DNA from: CADEFF01 sp964569315
GTDB taxonomy: Bacteria; Pseudomonadota; Alphaproteobacteria; Dongiales; Dongiaceae
Reading direction: 5' to 3'
NCBI GenBank assembly: GCA_964569315.1
Contig: CAZMUZ010000008.1
Coordinates: 1-61,848, forward strand
Length of the DNA: 61,848 bases
Part shown: piece after piece, positions 1-7,782 of the stretch
Layout of the letters: each line of letters opens with the position of its first letter
Numbering within the stretch: position 1 is the first letter of the stretch
Position numbers and translations under genes: made by a program
The notes under the pieces: generated by a model
Seen by the model: the letters and a program-made list of their open reading frames with translations, nothing else
Database searches by the model: none
Told to the model about the DNA's origin: nothing

Positions 1-20
1 CGCCTAATAGTACCGGGACG

Positions 21-51
21 CGGCCGGGCGGGCGTCTAGCCCGCCCGGCCG
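21..51. other. Strong GC hairpin before the ABC transporter genes
   Basis: A perfect 13-bp inverted repeat (arms 21-33 and 39-51) surrounds a 5-nt loop that contains TAG. It has no T tract, so it is not a classical intrinsic terminator. It could end an upstream transcript, stabilise an mRNA end, or overlap the stop codon of a gene lying left of the window. Confidence 0.6.
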
Positions 52-74
52 ACGATCGCCGTGCGGTGCCTGCC

Positions 75-1184
75 ATGACCAACATCATCGAAATCGCCGG
101 GCTGGTGAAGACCTTTCCGGGCGGAATCCGTGCGGTCGACGGGGTCTCGCTCGAGATCCGGGCCGGCGAGTTCGTCACGCTGCTCGGGCCCTCGGGCTGC
201 GGCAAGACGACGATCCTTCGCCTCATCGCCGGTTTCGAGACGCCGGATGCCGGCCGCATCCTGCTCGGCGGCCGCGACGTCACCGACGACCCGCCCTATC
301 GACGTCCCGTCAACACCGTGTTCCAGGACTATGCGCTCTTCCCGCACATGACGGTCGGGCAGAACGTGGGGTACGGGCTCCGGATCTCCGGTGTGTCGCG
401 CGCCGAGACGGCGGATCGAATCGCCGCGACGCTCCGCATGGTCGATCTGCTCGAGAAGATCGACAGCATGCCGGCGCAGCTTTCGGGAGGGCAGCGGCAG
501 CGCGTGGCGCTCGCGCGGGCCATCATCCGGCAACCGAAGGTCCTGCTTCTCGACGAACCTCTCTCGGCGCTCGACGTCAAGCTGCGCGAGGCGATGCAGG
601 TCGAGCTCATGCATCTGCATGAGAAGCTCGGCATCACCTTTCTGCTGGTGACCCACGACCAGAGGGAGGCGCTGGTGATGTCGGACCGCGTCGTCGTGCT
701 CTCGCAAGGGCGGATCGTGCAGTGCGGCACGCCGGCCGAGCTCTATGACCGCCCGGCAACGCCGTACGTGGCGGATTTCGTCGGAACCTCGAACCTGATG
801 CGCGCGACGGTTGCCGCCATCGAGGGCGACGAGGTCATAGCAACGGCCGGGCCCCACCGCCTCCGGGGCGCCGCTCATGGGCGCAGATTTCGGCCCGGCG
901 ACAAGGTCTTGCTCTCGATCCGGCCCGAGAAGGCGGCGCTCGTTGCCGACGGCAGCGCGGCGGCGCCCGGTGCCAATCTGATCGAGGCCCGCGTGACCGA
1001 GCATCTCTTCCACGGCCATGCGCTTCGCATGGAACTCGACATCGGACAAGCGGCGCCGTTCATCGTCGACCTGCAACTCTCCGCTGCCGTCGAAACGCTT
1101 CGCCTGCCGCAGACGGGCGGCAGGGTTGCGATCGCCGTGCCGCCGGCGAACGTCACGGTCTTTCCGGCCGAGGCGCAGCCATGA
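75..1184 (+). CDS. ABC transporter ATP-binding protein, polyamine type (PotA-like)
   Basis: This is the cytoplasmic ATPase that drives import through the two permeases encoded next. Visible motifs are the Walker A GPSGCGKTT near residue 40, the signature LSGGQRQRVALARA, Walker B VLLLDEPLSALD and the H-loop VTHDQREAL. A C-terminal TOBE-like region of about 120 residues is typical of PotA/FbpC ATPases. The ATG at 75 was chosen; an in-frame GTG at 66 adds three residues, and neither has a strong ribosome binding site. The stop overlaps the next start by 4 nt (ATGA), showing an operon. No substrate-binding protein is in the window, so substrate assignment (spermidine/putrescine or a related cation) is inference from the family. 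Confidence 0.9.
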   Translation: MTNIIEIAGLVKTFPGGIRAVDGVSLEIRAGEFVTLLGPSGCGKTTILRLIAGFETPDAGRILLGGRDVTDDPPYRRPVNTVFQDYALFPHMTVGQNVGYGLRISGVSRAETADRIAATLRMVDLLEKIDSMPAQLSGGQRQRVALARAIIRQPKVLLLDEPLSALDVKLREAMQVELMHLHEKLGITFLLVTHDQREALVMSDRVVVLSQGRIVQCGTPAELYDRPATPYVADFVGTSNLMRATVAAIEGDEVIATAGPHRLRGAAHGRRFRPGDKVLLSIRPEKAALVADGSAAAPGANLIEARVTEHLFHGHALRMELDIGQAAPFIVDLQLSAAVETLRLPQTGGRVAIAVPPANVTVFPAEAQP

Positions 1185-2050
1185 AGCTGGAAACCCGCCG
1201 CCGTCTTTCCGCAATGGGCGTGCTCGCGCCACCGCTCTTGTGGACGCTCCTCTTCATGTTCGTGCCCTATGCGATCATGTTCACCTACAGCTTCTACCGG
1301 AAGGAATTTCCGATCTTCATTCCGGACTTTCAGTTCGGCAACTATCTGCAGCTCATCCAGGACTCTCAGTACTACACCGTCTTCTTCCGGACCCTGAAGA
1401 TCGCGGCGGCGGTTGCCGTCGCGGCGGTCGCGCTCGCCTATCCGCTTGCCTATTTCCTCGTATTCAAGATCCGGTCGCCGAGCCTGCGCGCCGCCCTCTA
1501 TATGGCGGTGATCGTGCCCTTGTGGGTCTCGTACCTCCTCCGCGCCTACACCTGGAAGACGATCCTCGGCAGCGAAGGCGTGCTGAACTCGTTTCTCGTC
1601 TGGTCGGGCATTCTCGAGGGCCCGACCGATCTCCTGCTCTACAATCAGTTCGCCGTCGTGCTGACGCTCACCTACATCTTCATCCCCTTCGTCGTGATGC
1701 CGGTCTATACGGCGCTGGAGAAGATCCCGCGCAACCTCATCGAGGCATCTCAGGATCTCGGCGTCGGGCCGTTGCGCACCTTCCTCGGCGTCACCTTGCC
1801 GCTCTCGATCCCGGGTATCCTCGCCGGCGCCACCTTCGCCTTCTGCCTCACTTTCGGCGACTTCGTGGCGCCGGTGCTGGTCGGCGGCCCGAGCGGGACG
1901 ATGATCGCGAACGTTATCCAGTCGCAATTCGGAATTGCCCTGAACTGGCCGCTCGGTGCCGCGCTCTCGATTGTGGTGCTCATCATCGTTCTCTCCATCA
2001 TCTCGGCGAGCGACCGGCTGGAGCGTGCCGGCCGGCTCAATCTCGGGTGA
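1181..2050 (+). CDS. ABC transporter permease, PotB-like
   Basis: This is an inner-membrane permease of 289 residues, the usual length for PotB. Hydrophobic segments occur around residues 10-30, 65-90, 100-125, 150-180, 205-235 and 255-280. The cytoplasmic EAA-type loop that contacts the ATPase is visible as IEASQDLGVGPLRTFLGVTLPLS. The gene overlaps the ATPase gene by 4 nt and is followed 4 nt later by the second permease, so the three proteins should form one complex. The family imports spermidine, putrescine and related compounds; the actual substrate here is not shown by the sequence. Confidence 0.9.
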   Translation: MKLETRRRLSAMGVLAPPLLWTLLFMFVPYAIMFTYSFYRKEFPIFIPDFQFGNYLQLIQDSQYYTVFFRTLKIAAAVAVAAVALAYPLAYFLVFKIRSPSLRAALYMAVIVPLWVSYLLRAYTWKTILGSEGVLNSFLVWSGILEGPTDLLLYNQFAVVLTLTYIFIPFVVMPVYTALEKIPRNLIEASQDLGVGPLRTFLGVTLPLSIPGILAGATFAFCLTFGDFVAPVLVGGPSGTMIANVIQSQFGIALNWPLGAALSIVVLIIVLSIISASDRLERAGRLNLG

Positions 2051-2054
2051 GCGG

Positions 2055-2891
2055 ATGAGCGCGGCCGTCATCGCCGAACCCCGGAGGCGCAGGCGGCGCG
2101 ATCCGTCCTTCTGGGCGCTCGGCGCCCTGGCCGGCTTGATCCTCGCGTTCCTCTATCTGCCCGTGATCGTGCTCATCGTCTTCAGCTTCAACGACAACAT
2201 CGTCACGACCCTGCCGCTGCGCGGCTTCACGCTCGGTTGGTACGAGAAGATGCTGGCCAACGAGGAGATGATCGCGGCGATCAGGAACAGCTTCTACGTG
2301 GCGGGTGCCGCGACGCTGCTGACGCTTCTGGTCGGCGTACCCGCCGCCTTCGCCCTCGATCGCGCCGATTTCCCGGGCAAGACCGCATTCCGCCGGCTGG
2401 TCATGCTGCCTCTGACGCTCCCCGGCATCATCACCGGAATCTCGATGCTGAATCTGTTCCGGGTGCTGGGGTTCAATCTGAGCCTCGAGACGGTGATTCT
2501 GGGGCATGGCACTGCGCTCGTCGCCATCGTGATCACCCAGGTCTATGCGCGCCTGATGCGTTTCGACCGGCGGCTCGAGGAGGCCTCGAGCGATCTCGGC
2601 GGGCGGCCCTGGCAGACCTTCCTGCTGGTGACGCTGCCCAACATCCGCTCGGCCATCCTCGGCAGCGCGCTGCTGGCCTTCACGCTCTCCTTCGACGAGA
2701 TACCCGTGACCTTCTTCCTGACCGGCCGCGACAACACGCTGCCGATGTATATCTATTCGACGCTCCGCCGGGGCATCACGCCGGAAATCAACGCGATCGG
2801 CACCATCATCGTGGTGGTGTCGCTCGCCCTCATCTTCCTGTCGATCTACCTGCTGCGCGAGCCGCAGCGGCATTCCCGCACCGCCAGATAA
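2055..2891 (+). CDS. ABC transporter permease, PotC-like
   Basis: This second inner-membrane permease (278 residues) begins with a short arginine-rich cytoplasmic tail, followed by six predicted membrane helices. The EAA loop reads LEEASSDLGGRPWQTFLLVTLP. The ATG at 2055 lies 4 nt after the previous stop; an open frame extends further upstream, but that part only overlaps the preceding permease gene and was rejected. The gene is the last of the transporter operon, and the next gene is convergent. No PotD-type binding protein follows, so it must lie left of the window or elsewhere. Confidence 0.9.
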   Translation: MSAAVIAEPRRRRRRDPSFWALGALAGLILAFLYLPVIVLIVFSFNDNIVTTLPLRGFTLGWYEKMLANEEMIAAIRNSFYVAGAATLLTLLVGVPAAFALDRADFPGKTAFRRLVMLPLTLPGIITGISMLNLFRVLGFNLSLETVILGHGTALVAIVITQVYARLMRFDRRLEEASSDLGGRPWQTFLLVTLPNIRSAILGSALLAFTLSFDEIPVTFFLTGRDNTLPMYIYSTLRRGITPEINAIGTIIVVVSLALIFLSIYLLREPQRHSRTAR

Positions 2892-2975
2892 CCGGGCTTT
2901 CCACCGGCCTCCGGTTCAGACGCCTGACCCCGGGGGCGATCGCCGCCCCTGTCGCCCGGCGGGCAGGGCGCCGCG

Positions 2976-3761
2976 TCAGAGGGCGTCGGCGCGCTCATGC
3001 GCCCGCAGATAAGCCTCGGCGATGGCTTGCAGGCGATCCCGTCCGAAGCTGCCATTGTGCCCGCCATGCACCACGCGGGCCGGGATGTCGCGGAGCCGTT
3101 TCATCGTCCGCACATAGTCCGGGATGCTGGAATGATGCAGTTCGTCGAGGAGGGGCCCCTCGTAAATGGCATCGCCCGAGAACAGAATACCGCTCGCCTT
3201 CTCCCAGAGGCCGATGCTGCCGGGCGAATGGCCGGGCAGATGAATGACCTCGAAGTTGCGGTCGCCTGTGGAAACGACGTCGCCATCCTCGACCCGTCGC
3301 GTCACCTTCGCCGGCGCGATGCGGAAGCTGCGGAGATCGTAGCCGGCGCTCGGCAGGGCCGTGATCAGCGGCCCGCTCACCTCGTAGTTCGGCACCGAGA
3401 AGTAGCCGAGGTCCGAAGCGTCGAACGTCTCGTCCAGCAGGGTGAAATCGCCGTCCGCCCGTTCGAGGCCGTCCGCCTCCAGCCGATGCGCCACGCAATC
3501 CCCGAACTCGTGATGCCCGCCGATATGGTCGGCATGGACGTGGGTCGCGACCGCCGTCAGGGGCCGGTCGGTGAGACGGGTCACGATCTCCCGCAGGCTG
3601 CAGATGCCCATGCCGGTGTCGATCACGAGGTCGCGGTCGCGGCCGCGCACCAGCCAGATATTGCAGCGCATGAGCGGCACGACATGCGGCTCCCAGAGGA
3701 GCGTGAGGTCGTCGTCGAGCCGCTTCACTTCGAACCAGCGTTCGGCAATCTGCACGGACAT
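2976..3761 (-). CDS. MBL-fold metallo-hydrolase
   Basis: This cytoplasmic hydrolase of 261 residues has the metallo-beta-lactamase zinc motif HVHADH near residue 78. Further metal ligands are in LPGHSPGSIG, GDAIYEG and HGGHNGS. Family members hydrolyse thioesters, lactones or similar bonds; the substrate cannot be read from the sequence. The ATG at 3761 was chosen because a GAGGG ribosome binding site precedes it and the 23 additional upstream codons look unlike protein. It is divergent from the Rieske oxygenase gene, so the two may share a regulatory region and perhaps a pathway. Confidence 0.85.
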   Translation of the reverse strand: MSVQIAERWFEVKRLDDDLTLLWEPHVVPLMRCNIWLVRGRDRDLVIDTGMGICSLREIVTRLTDRPLTAVATHVHADHIGGHHEFGDCVAHRLEADGLERADGDFTLLDETFDASDLGYFSVPNYEVSGPLITALPSAGYDLRSFRIAPAKVTRRVEDGDVVSTGDRNFEVIHLPGHSPGSIGLWEKASGILFSGDAIYEGPLLDELHHSSIPDYVRTMKRLRDIPARVVHGGHNGSFGRDRLQAIAEAYLRAHERADAL

Positions 3762-4041
3762 GGATCCCTCGCTATCGGGCGTTGGCGCCCTCAGCAGAGA
3801 CGAGCCGCGCGGCAAGGTCAACGACCGCACCGTCCCATCCTTGCGGATCGCGCATCCGCCGGGCTTGCCCTGCCATTGGCGGCCGCTCGGTCGAGCGGGA
3901 CCGAAATCGGCTATTTCCTGCGGATTCCGTATCTCGCGCTCTGCGCAATTGCACCGGCCGGAGGCGCTTCATAAGTTAGGTGGAGAAACGAGGCGGGTGG
4001 TCGCGCCGCCGGCGGCGACCGGACAAGCGGGCGGACACGGC
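3762..4041. promoter_or_regulatory. Divergent intergenic region between MBL hydrolase and Rieske oxygenase
   Basis: This 280-nt stretch should hold promoters for both divergent genes. It contains no convincing open frame. GGTGGAG near 3980 lies too far from the oxygenase start to be its ribosome binding site. No clear operator was recognised. Confidence 0.35.
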
Positions 4042-5397
4042 ATGAACGAGCAACGGGATTATGCGGGCTATACCGGTTATCAGCAGACCGACCGCCCGGA
4101 GCATGACCGCGAGCTGACCGAGGTCGGACCGCGCACGCCGGGCGGCGAGTATCTGCGCCGGTTCTGGCATCCGGTCGCGCTCGCCTCGGAGATCGGCGAC
4201 CTGCCGAAGCGCCTGCGCGTGCTGGGCGAGGATCTCGTCTGCTTCCGCGACAAGGGCGGGCGCTACGGGCTGCTGCATCTCAATTGCTGCCACCGCCAGA
4301 CCTCGCTCGAATACGGCATCTGCGAGGATCGCGGCATTCGCTGCTGCTATCATGGCTGGCTCTTCGACGTCGACGGAAAGATCCTGGAGACGCCGGGCGA
4401 GGCCGCGGACAGCAAGGGCGCCGAGAAGGTCCGCGCGACGCGCCGGCAGGGCGCCTATCCGGTGCGCGAGTACAAGGGCCTCGTCTTCGCCTATATGGGG
4501 CCGCCGGCCGAGATCCCGGCCTTCCCGATCTACGACGCCTACGAGATTCCGGGCATGACGATGACGCCCTATGTCTCGCATTTCCCCTGCAACTGGCTGC
4601 AGGTGCTGGATGCGATCGTCGATCCGGTCCATACCTCCTTCCTCCATTCGCGCGTGAGCCGCCTGCAATTCTCCGAAGGCTTCGGCGAGCTCGGCGAGAT
4701 CGAGTTCTACGACCAGGGCATCAGGCTCTTCGCCACCAATACGCGGCGCGTCGGCGACAATGTCTGGATCCGCGTGAACGAGCTGATCTTCCCGAACTTC
4801 ACCCAGGCCGGCGCCGCCTATGCGGCCGACGGCACCCGGCAGCGCTATTTCGGCCGCAGCTCCTTCACCCGCTGGGTGGTGCCGGTCGACGATACCGATA
4901 CGCGCGTCATCGCCTGGGCGAATTTCGGCGAGCGCGGCGACCCGCACGAATACAACACGCCGGAAGGCATCGACCAGATCGAGCAGGGCGAGGTGTTCGA
5001 CCGCCCCTACGAGCAGCGCCAGCGCCATCCGGGCGACCTCGAAGCCACCACCGGCATGGGGCCGATCACCATTCACAAGCTCGAGCATCTGATGGCGACG
5101 GACAAGGGCGTGGCGGCGCTGCGCCGCAAGCTCCGCCGCTACATCAAGCGCGTGGCCGTCGGCGAGGCGGCCGAGCAGCCGACCGACCTCGCGGCCGGCC
5201 CGATCCCGACCTATGGCGGCGACACGGTCATGACGGTGCCGGCGCGGAACTCGATCCCGGACGGCGAGCTGCGCCGCCGCGTCGCTGCCAGGGCCATGGA
5301 GCATCAATTCGCGGCGGACAAGCTGGTCGGCGAGGAACGCGACCGCCATGTGATCGAGCGCCTCAAGGCGTTGGAAATCGAAACCCGCGACTGGTGA
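4042..5397 (+). CDS. Rieske [2Fe-2S] ring-hydroxylating oxygenase, catalytic (alpha) subunit
   Basis: This is a 451-residue oxygenase component of the phthalate/vanillate type. The Rieske cluster ligands are C82-x-H84 and C101-x2-H104 (CCHR and CCYHGW). The mononuclear iron motif follows as DPVHTSFLH near residue 200. The start ATG at 4042 gives the normal length; the open frame extends upstream but only through intergenic sequence. No reductase or ferredoxin gene is adjacent, so electrons must come from partners encoded elsewhere. Neighbouring hydrolase and dehydrogenase genes suggest a catabolic or demethylation role, but the substrate is unknown. Confidence 0.9.
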   Translation: MNEQRDYAGYTGYQQTDRPEHDRELTEVGPRTPGGEYLRRFWHPVALASEIGDLPKRLRVLGEDLVCFRDKGGRYGLLHLNCCHRQTSLEYGICEDRGIRCCYHGWLFDVDGKILETPGEAADSKGAEKVRATRRQGAYPVREYKGLVFAYMGPPAEIPAFPIYDAYEIPGMTMTPYVSHFPCNWLQVLDAIVDPVHTSFLHSRVSRLQFSEGFGELGEIEFYDQGIRLFATNTRRVGDNVWIRVNELIFPNFTQAGAAYAADGTRQRYFGRSSFTRWVVPVDDTDTRVIAWANFGERGDPHEYNTPEGIDQIEQGEVFDRPYEQRQRHPGDLEATTGMGPITIHKLEHLMATDKGVAALRRKLRRYIKRVAVGEAAEQPTDLAAGPIPTYGGDTVMTVPARNSIPDGELRRRVAARAMEHQFAADKLVGEERDRHVIERLKALEIETRDW

Positions 5398-5418
5398 GGC
5401 GGCGGACCTCCGTCGTTT

Positions 5419-6318
5419 CTAGAGCCCGTGCGGCTCCAGGCTCGGCCAGGGCAGCCTGTCGCGCAGATACCGATCGAGCCAGTCGTAGGACATGCGCATC
5501 GCTTCGGCGCTGACCTCGGCCAGACCGTGGTCTGCGCCTTCGAAGAAGGCGAAGCGGAAGGGGTGCTTCGCTTCATAGAGCGCGGTCGCCATCCGCAGCG
5601 CCTGGCTCGGATGGACGCGCCAGTCCGCGCTGCCATGCAGCATCAGGATCGGCGTCGTCTTGCAAAGCTTTTCCGGCCAGCGGATCGGCGAGCGGCGCAG
5701 GATCGCCGCCGCCTTGTCCGCGCGATAATCCGGCACGAGCTTCGCGAAGACGCGCTCCTCCATCTCCGGCCGCCGTTGCAGATAGTCCTCGAGGTCGGTC
5801 ACGCCGGAGAGGATGACGGCGGCCGCGAACCGGTCGGTGCGGGCGAGCGCCAGATAGGCCATCAGCCCGCCGCGGCTCCAGCCCCAGAGGCCGATGCGGG
5901 AAGGATCGGCGTCAGGCTCGCGCTCCAGCAGCGGAATGAGCGCCAGCACATCCTCGAGATCGGCGCCGCCGAACTCGTCGAGCCCTTCCGAGCCGGCATT
6001 GCCGCGATACTGGCTCGCCGCGACGATGTAGCCGCGATCGGCGATGGCCGCGAGCTGCACGGCCGCCTGACGCGCCGAGATCACCCCGCTGCTGCCATAG
6101 CCGCCGCGGTCATAGATGACGCAGGGCAGGGGCCCCGGCCGCTGCTTCGGCCGGGCGACATAGCCCGTCACCTTGAGGCCGCCGCTCGCATAGGCGATGC
6201 GGAAGAGCTCGACGCGCTCGAGCCGCGCATGGGCGTCGGGGTCGCGCTCGGCGAGACGCGCGAGCGTGTCGGCGTCGAGCGCGAGGAGCGTGCGATCGAT
6301 CGGGTCGCCGTCGCGCAT
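5419..6318 (-). CDS. Alpha/beta hydrolase, prolyl-oligopeptidase (S9) type
   Basis: This is a 299-residue serine hydrolase. The nucleophile elbow reads GWSRGG near residue 147, the acid is probably the Asp in HGSADWRVHP, and the catalytic His is in GADHGL. The N-terminal part shows the oxyanion-region motif YDRGGYGSSG. There is no signal peptide, so it acts in the cytoplasm. Its ATG overlaps the stop codon of the dehydrogenase gene by 1 nt, so the two are co-transcribed, and it is convergent with the Rieske oxygenase. Substrate unknown; S9 hydrolases can be peptidases or esterases. Confidence 0.85.
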   Translation of the reverse strand: MRDGDPIDRTLLALDADTLARLAERDPDAHARLERVELFRIAYASGGLKVTGYVARPKQRPGPLPCVIYDRGGYGSSGVISARQAAVQLAAIADRGYIVAASQYRGNAGSEGLDEFGGADLEDVLALIPLLEREPDADPSRIGLWGWSRGGLMAYLALARTDRFAAAVILSGVTDLEDYLQRRPEMEERVFAKLVPDYRADKAAAILRRSPIRWPEKLCKTTPILMLHGSADWRVHPSQALRMATALYEAKHPFRFAFFEGADHGLAEVSAEAMRMSYDWLDRYLRDRLPWPSLEPHGL

Positions 6319-7355
6319 CAGTAGCCGAGCTTGGCGTTGACCCGGTTCCTGAGCGGCTTGCCGGCGAGATAGCGCTCCATGTTCTCGAAGAAGAGGTCGA
6401 GCGTGAGCGGAATGTAGGAATCGCCGTCGTCGGACGAGACATGCGGCGTGATGATCAGGTTCGGCGTATCCCAGAGCGGCGAGCTCTCGGGCAGCGGCTC
6501 CGGATCGAAGACGTCGAGGATCGCGCCGGCGAGGCTGCCGTTCCGCAGCTTGGCGGCGAGCGCCGCGTAGTCGATCACCGGCTCGCGCCCGACATTGACG
6601 ATTCCGGCCGCGGGCTTCAGCAGGTCGAGACGCCGCCGGTCGAGCAGGTTGCGGGTTTCCGTCGTGAGCGGCGTCGCCACGAAGACGAAGTCCGCCTGCG
6701 GCAGCGCCTTGTCGATGTCGCGCGTCTTGTACATCCGGTCGACGCCGGCCGCCGGCTTGCCGTGGCGATTGACGCCCAGCACCCGCAGCCCCGCGCGTTT
6801 CGCCTGGCGCGCCACCGCCCCGCCGATGCTGCCGACCCCGACCACCAGGACCGTCTTGCCGCCGATGGGGGTCGCATAGATCTGGTCGAAGCGCTTCTGG
6901 CGTTGGCCGGTATAGAGCGCCGGCATGGCGGCGTTCAGCATCAGCAGCGACATCAGGCCATATTCCCCGGCCTTCTGCGCATGAACGCCCTTGTTGTTGA
7001 CGAGGGTCACGCTGCGCGGCAGCCAGTTCATCGGCATCAGATGCTCCACGCCGGCGCCGATGATGTGGATCCAGCGGAGATTCGGCGCATGCTTGGCGAG
7101 GTCCCGCGTCGGCAGGTCCCAGGCGACCAGCACCTCGACATCGGCCATGGTCGTGGCGAAATCCCCGGTGTTCCAGCCGAAGCTCGGGGCCAGCCGCTTC
7201 GCCGTCCTGGCATGGCGCTGCGCCGCCGCTTCATAGCGCTCCCGCGTGAGCGAGAAGGCGGCCTCGCCTTCGGGCGTGTTCGGCCAGGTGTCGGCGGCCG
7301 CGCGGTTGCTCTTGAAATGGACACGCAGCTTGCCGCGACGGCCGGTCTTCTTCAT
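6318..7355 (-). CDS. D-2-hydroxyacid dehydrogenase (NAD-dependent)
   Basis: This 345-residue oxidoreductase has the Rossmann motif VVGVGSIGGAVARQAKRAG. The catalytic Arg should lie in the VATPLTTETRNLL/VNVGREPVIDY region, the Glu in DVFDPEPLPESSPLW, and the His in ITPHVSS. It interconverts a 2-keto acid and a D-2-hydroxy acid, or reduces glyoxylate/hydroxypyruvate-like substrates. The start at 7355 gives a normal family length; the longer upstream frame reads like GC-rich non-coding sequence. It is the first gene of a two-gene unit with the S9-type hydrolase. Confidence 0.85.
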   Translation of the reverse strand: MKKTGRRGKLRVHFKSNRAAADTWPNTPEGEAAFSLTRERYEAAAQRHARTAKRLAPSFGWNTGDFATTMADVEVLVAWDLPTRDLAKHAPNLRWIHIIGAGVEHLMPMNWLPRSVTLVNNKGVHAQKAGEYGLMSLLMLNAAMPALYTGQRQKRFDQIYATPIGGKTVLVVGVGSIGGAVARQAKRAGLRVLGVNRHGKPAAGVDRMYKTRDIDKALPQADFVFVATPLTTETRNLLDRRRLDLLKPAAGIVNVGREPVIDYAALAAKLRNGSLAGAILDVFDPEPLPESSPLWDTPNLIITPHVSSDDGDSYIPLTLDLFFENMERYLAGKPLRNRVNAKLGY

Positions 7356-7782
7356 GGCTCTGTCCCCACTTTTTTCGCTTCTCGCGGGACATCGGGCGCC
7401 CGCGCCGGCGCCCGAGTGTAGTCGTCCGGACCCGCACCGCAAGGAAGGCGGATCCCGTTTGCGCAATCCGCAATGGCGGGCCTTCGCGCGGCCGCGGAGC
7501 AGGGCCACGATCGCCGCCACGTTCCCGGGGTGCCGGCGCTCGCGCGGGGGATTCCCGTCGGAGCCGATGGAGAAATGGCTTGAATCCGCCAGTTCTGCGC
7601 GGAATCGCGCCGGCGCGGAAGGAGTTTGTTAACCGAAGCGCAAGCAAAGGCTGGTGGAATGTCCTTTGGACCGGGGAGGTCCGGAACTCTGGCGAGCGTG
7701 CGACGGATGGAACGCGGAACGATGCTTGCGACCGGAACGGTCGCGCTGCCCCGCGTCCGCCCGGGCTGAGACGGGGCGGGCG
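7356..7782. other. 427-nt divergent intergenic region
   Basis: This gap separates the dehydrogenase and the hybrid kinase. It holds a 9-bp GC hairpin at 7392-7415 and a less GC-rich patch around 7620-7670. I see no credible gene, and the open frames through it have no family resemblance. It should contain promoters for both flanking genes. Confidence 0.4.
7392..7415. other. GC hairpin in divergent region
   Basis: This is a perfect 9-bp inverted repeat (7392-7400 with 7407-7415) and a 6-nt loop. It lies about 37 nt upstream of the dehydrogenase start, so it would sit in that gene's leader or promoter. It has no T tract. Function unknown. Confidence 0.4.

Noticed and set aside
36..1232. Minus-strand frame opposite the first ABC gene
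   Set aside because: Antisense to an ATPase with all expected motifs, and the protein looks compositionally biased.
2911..2975. Possible bidirectional terminator between the PotC-like permease and the MBL gene
   Set aside because: The region is GC-rich and partly self-complementary, but the stem is interrupted and no T tract is present, so it is not listed.
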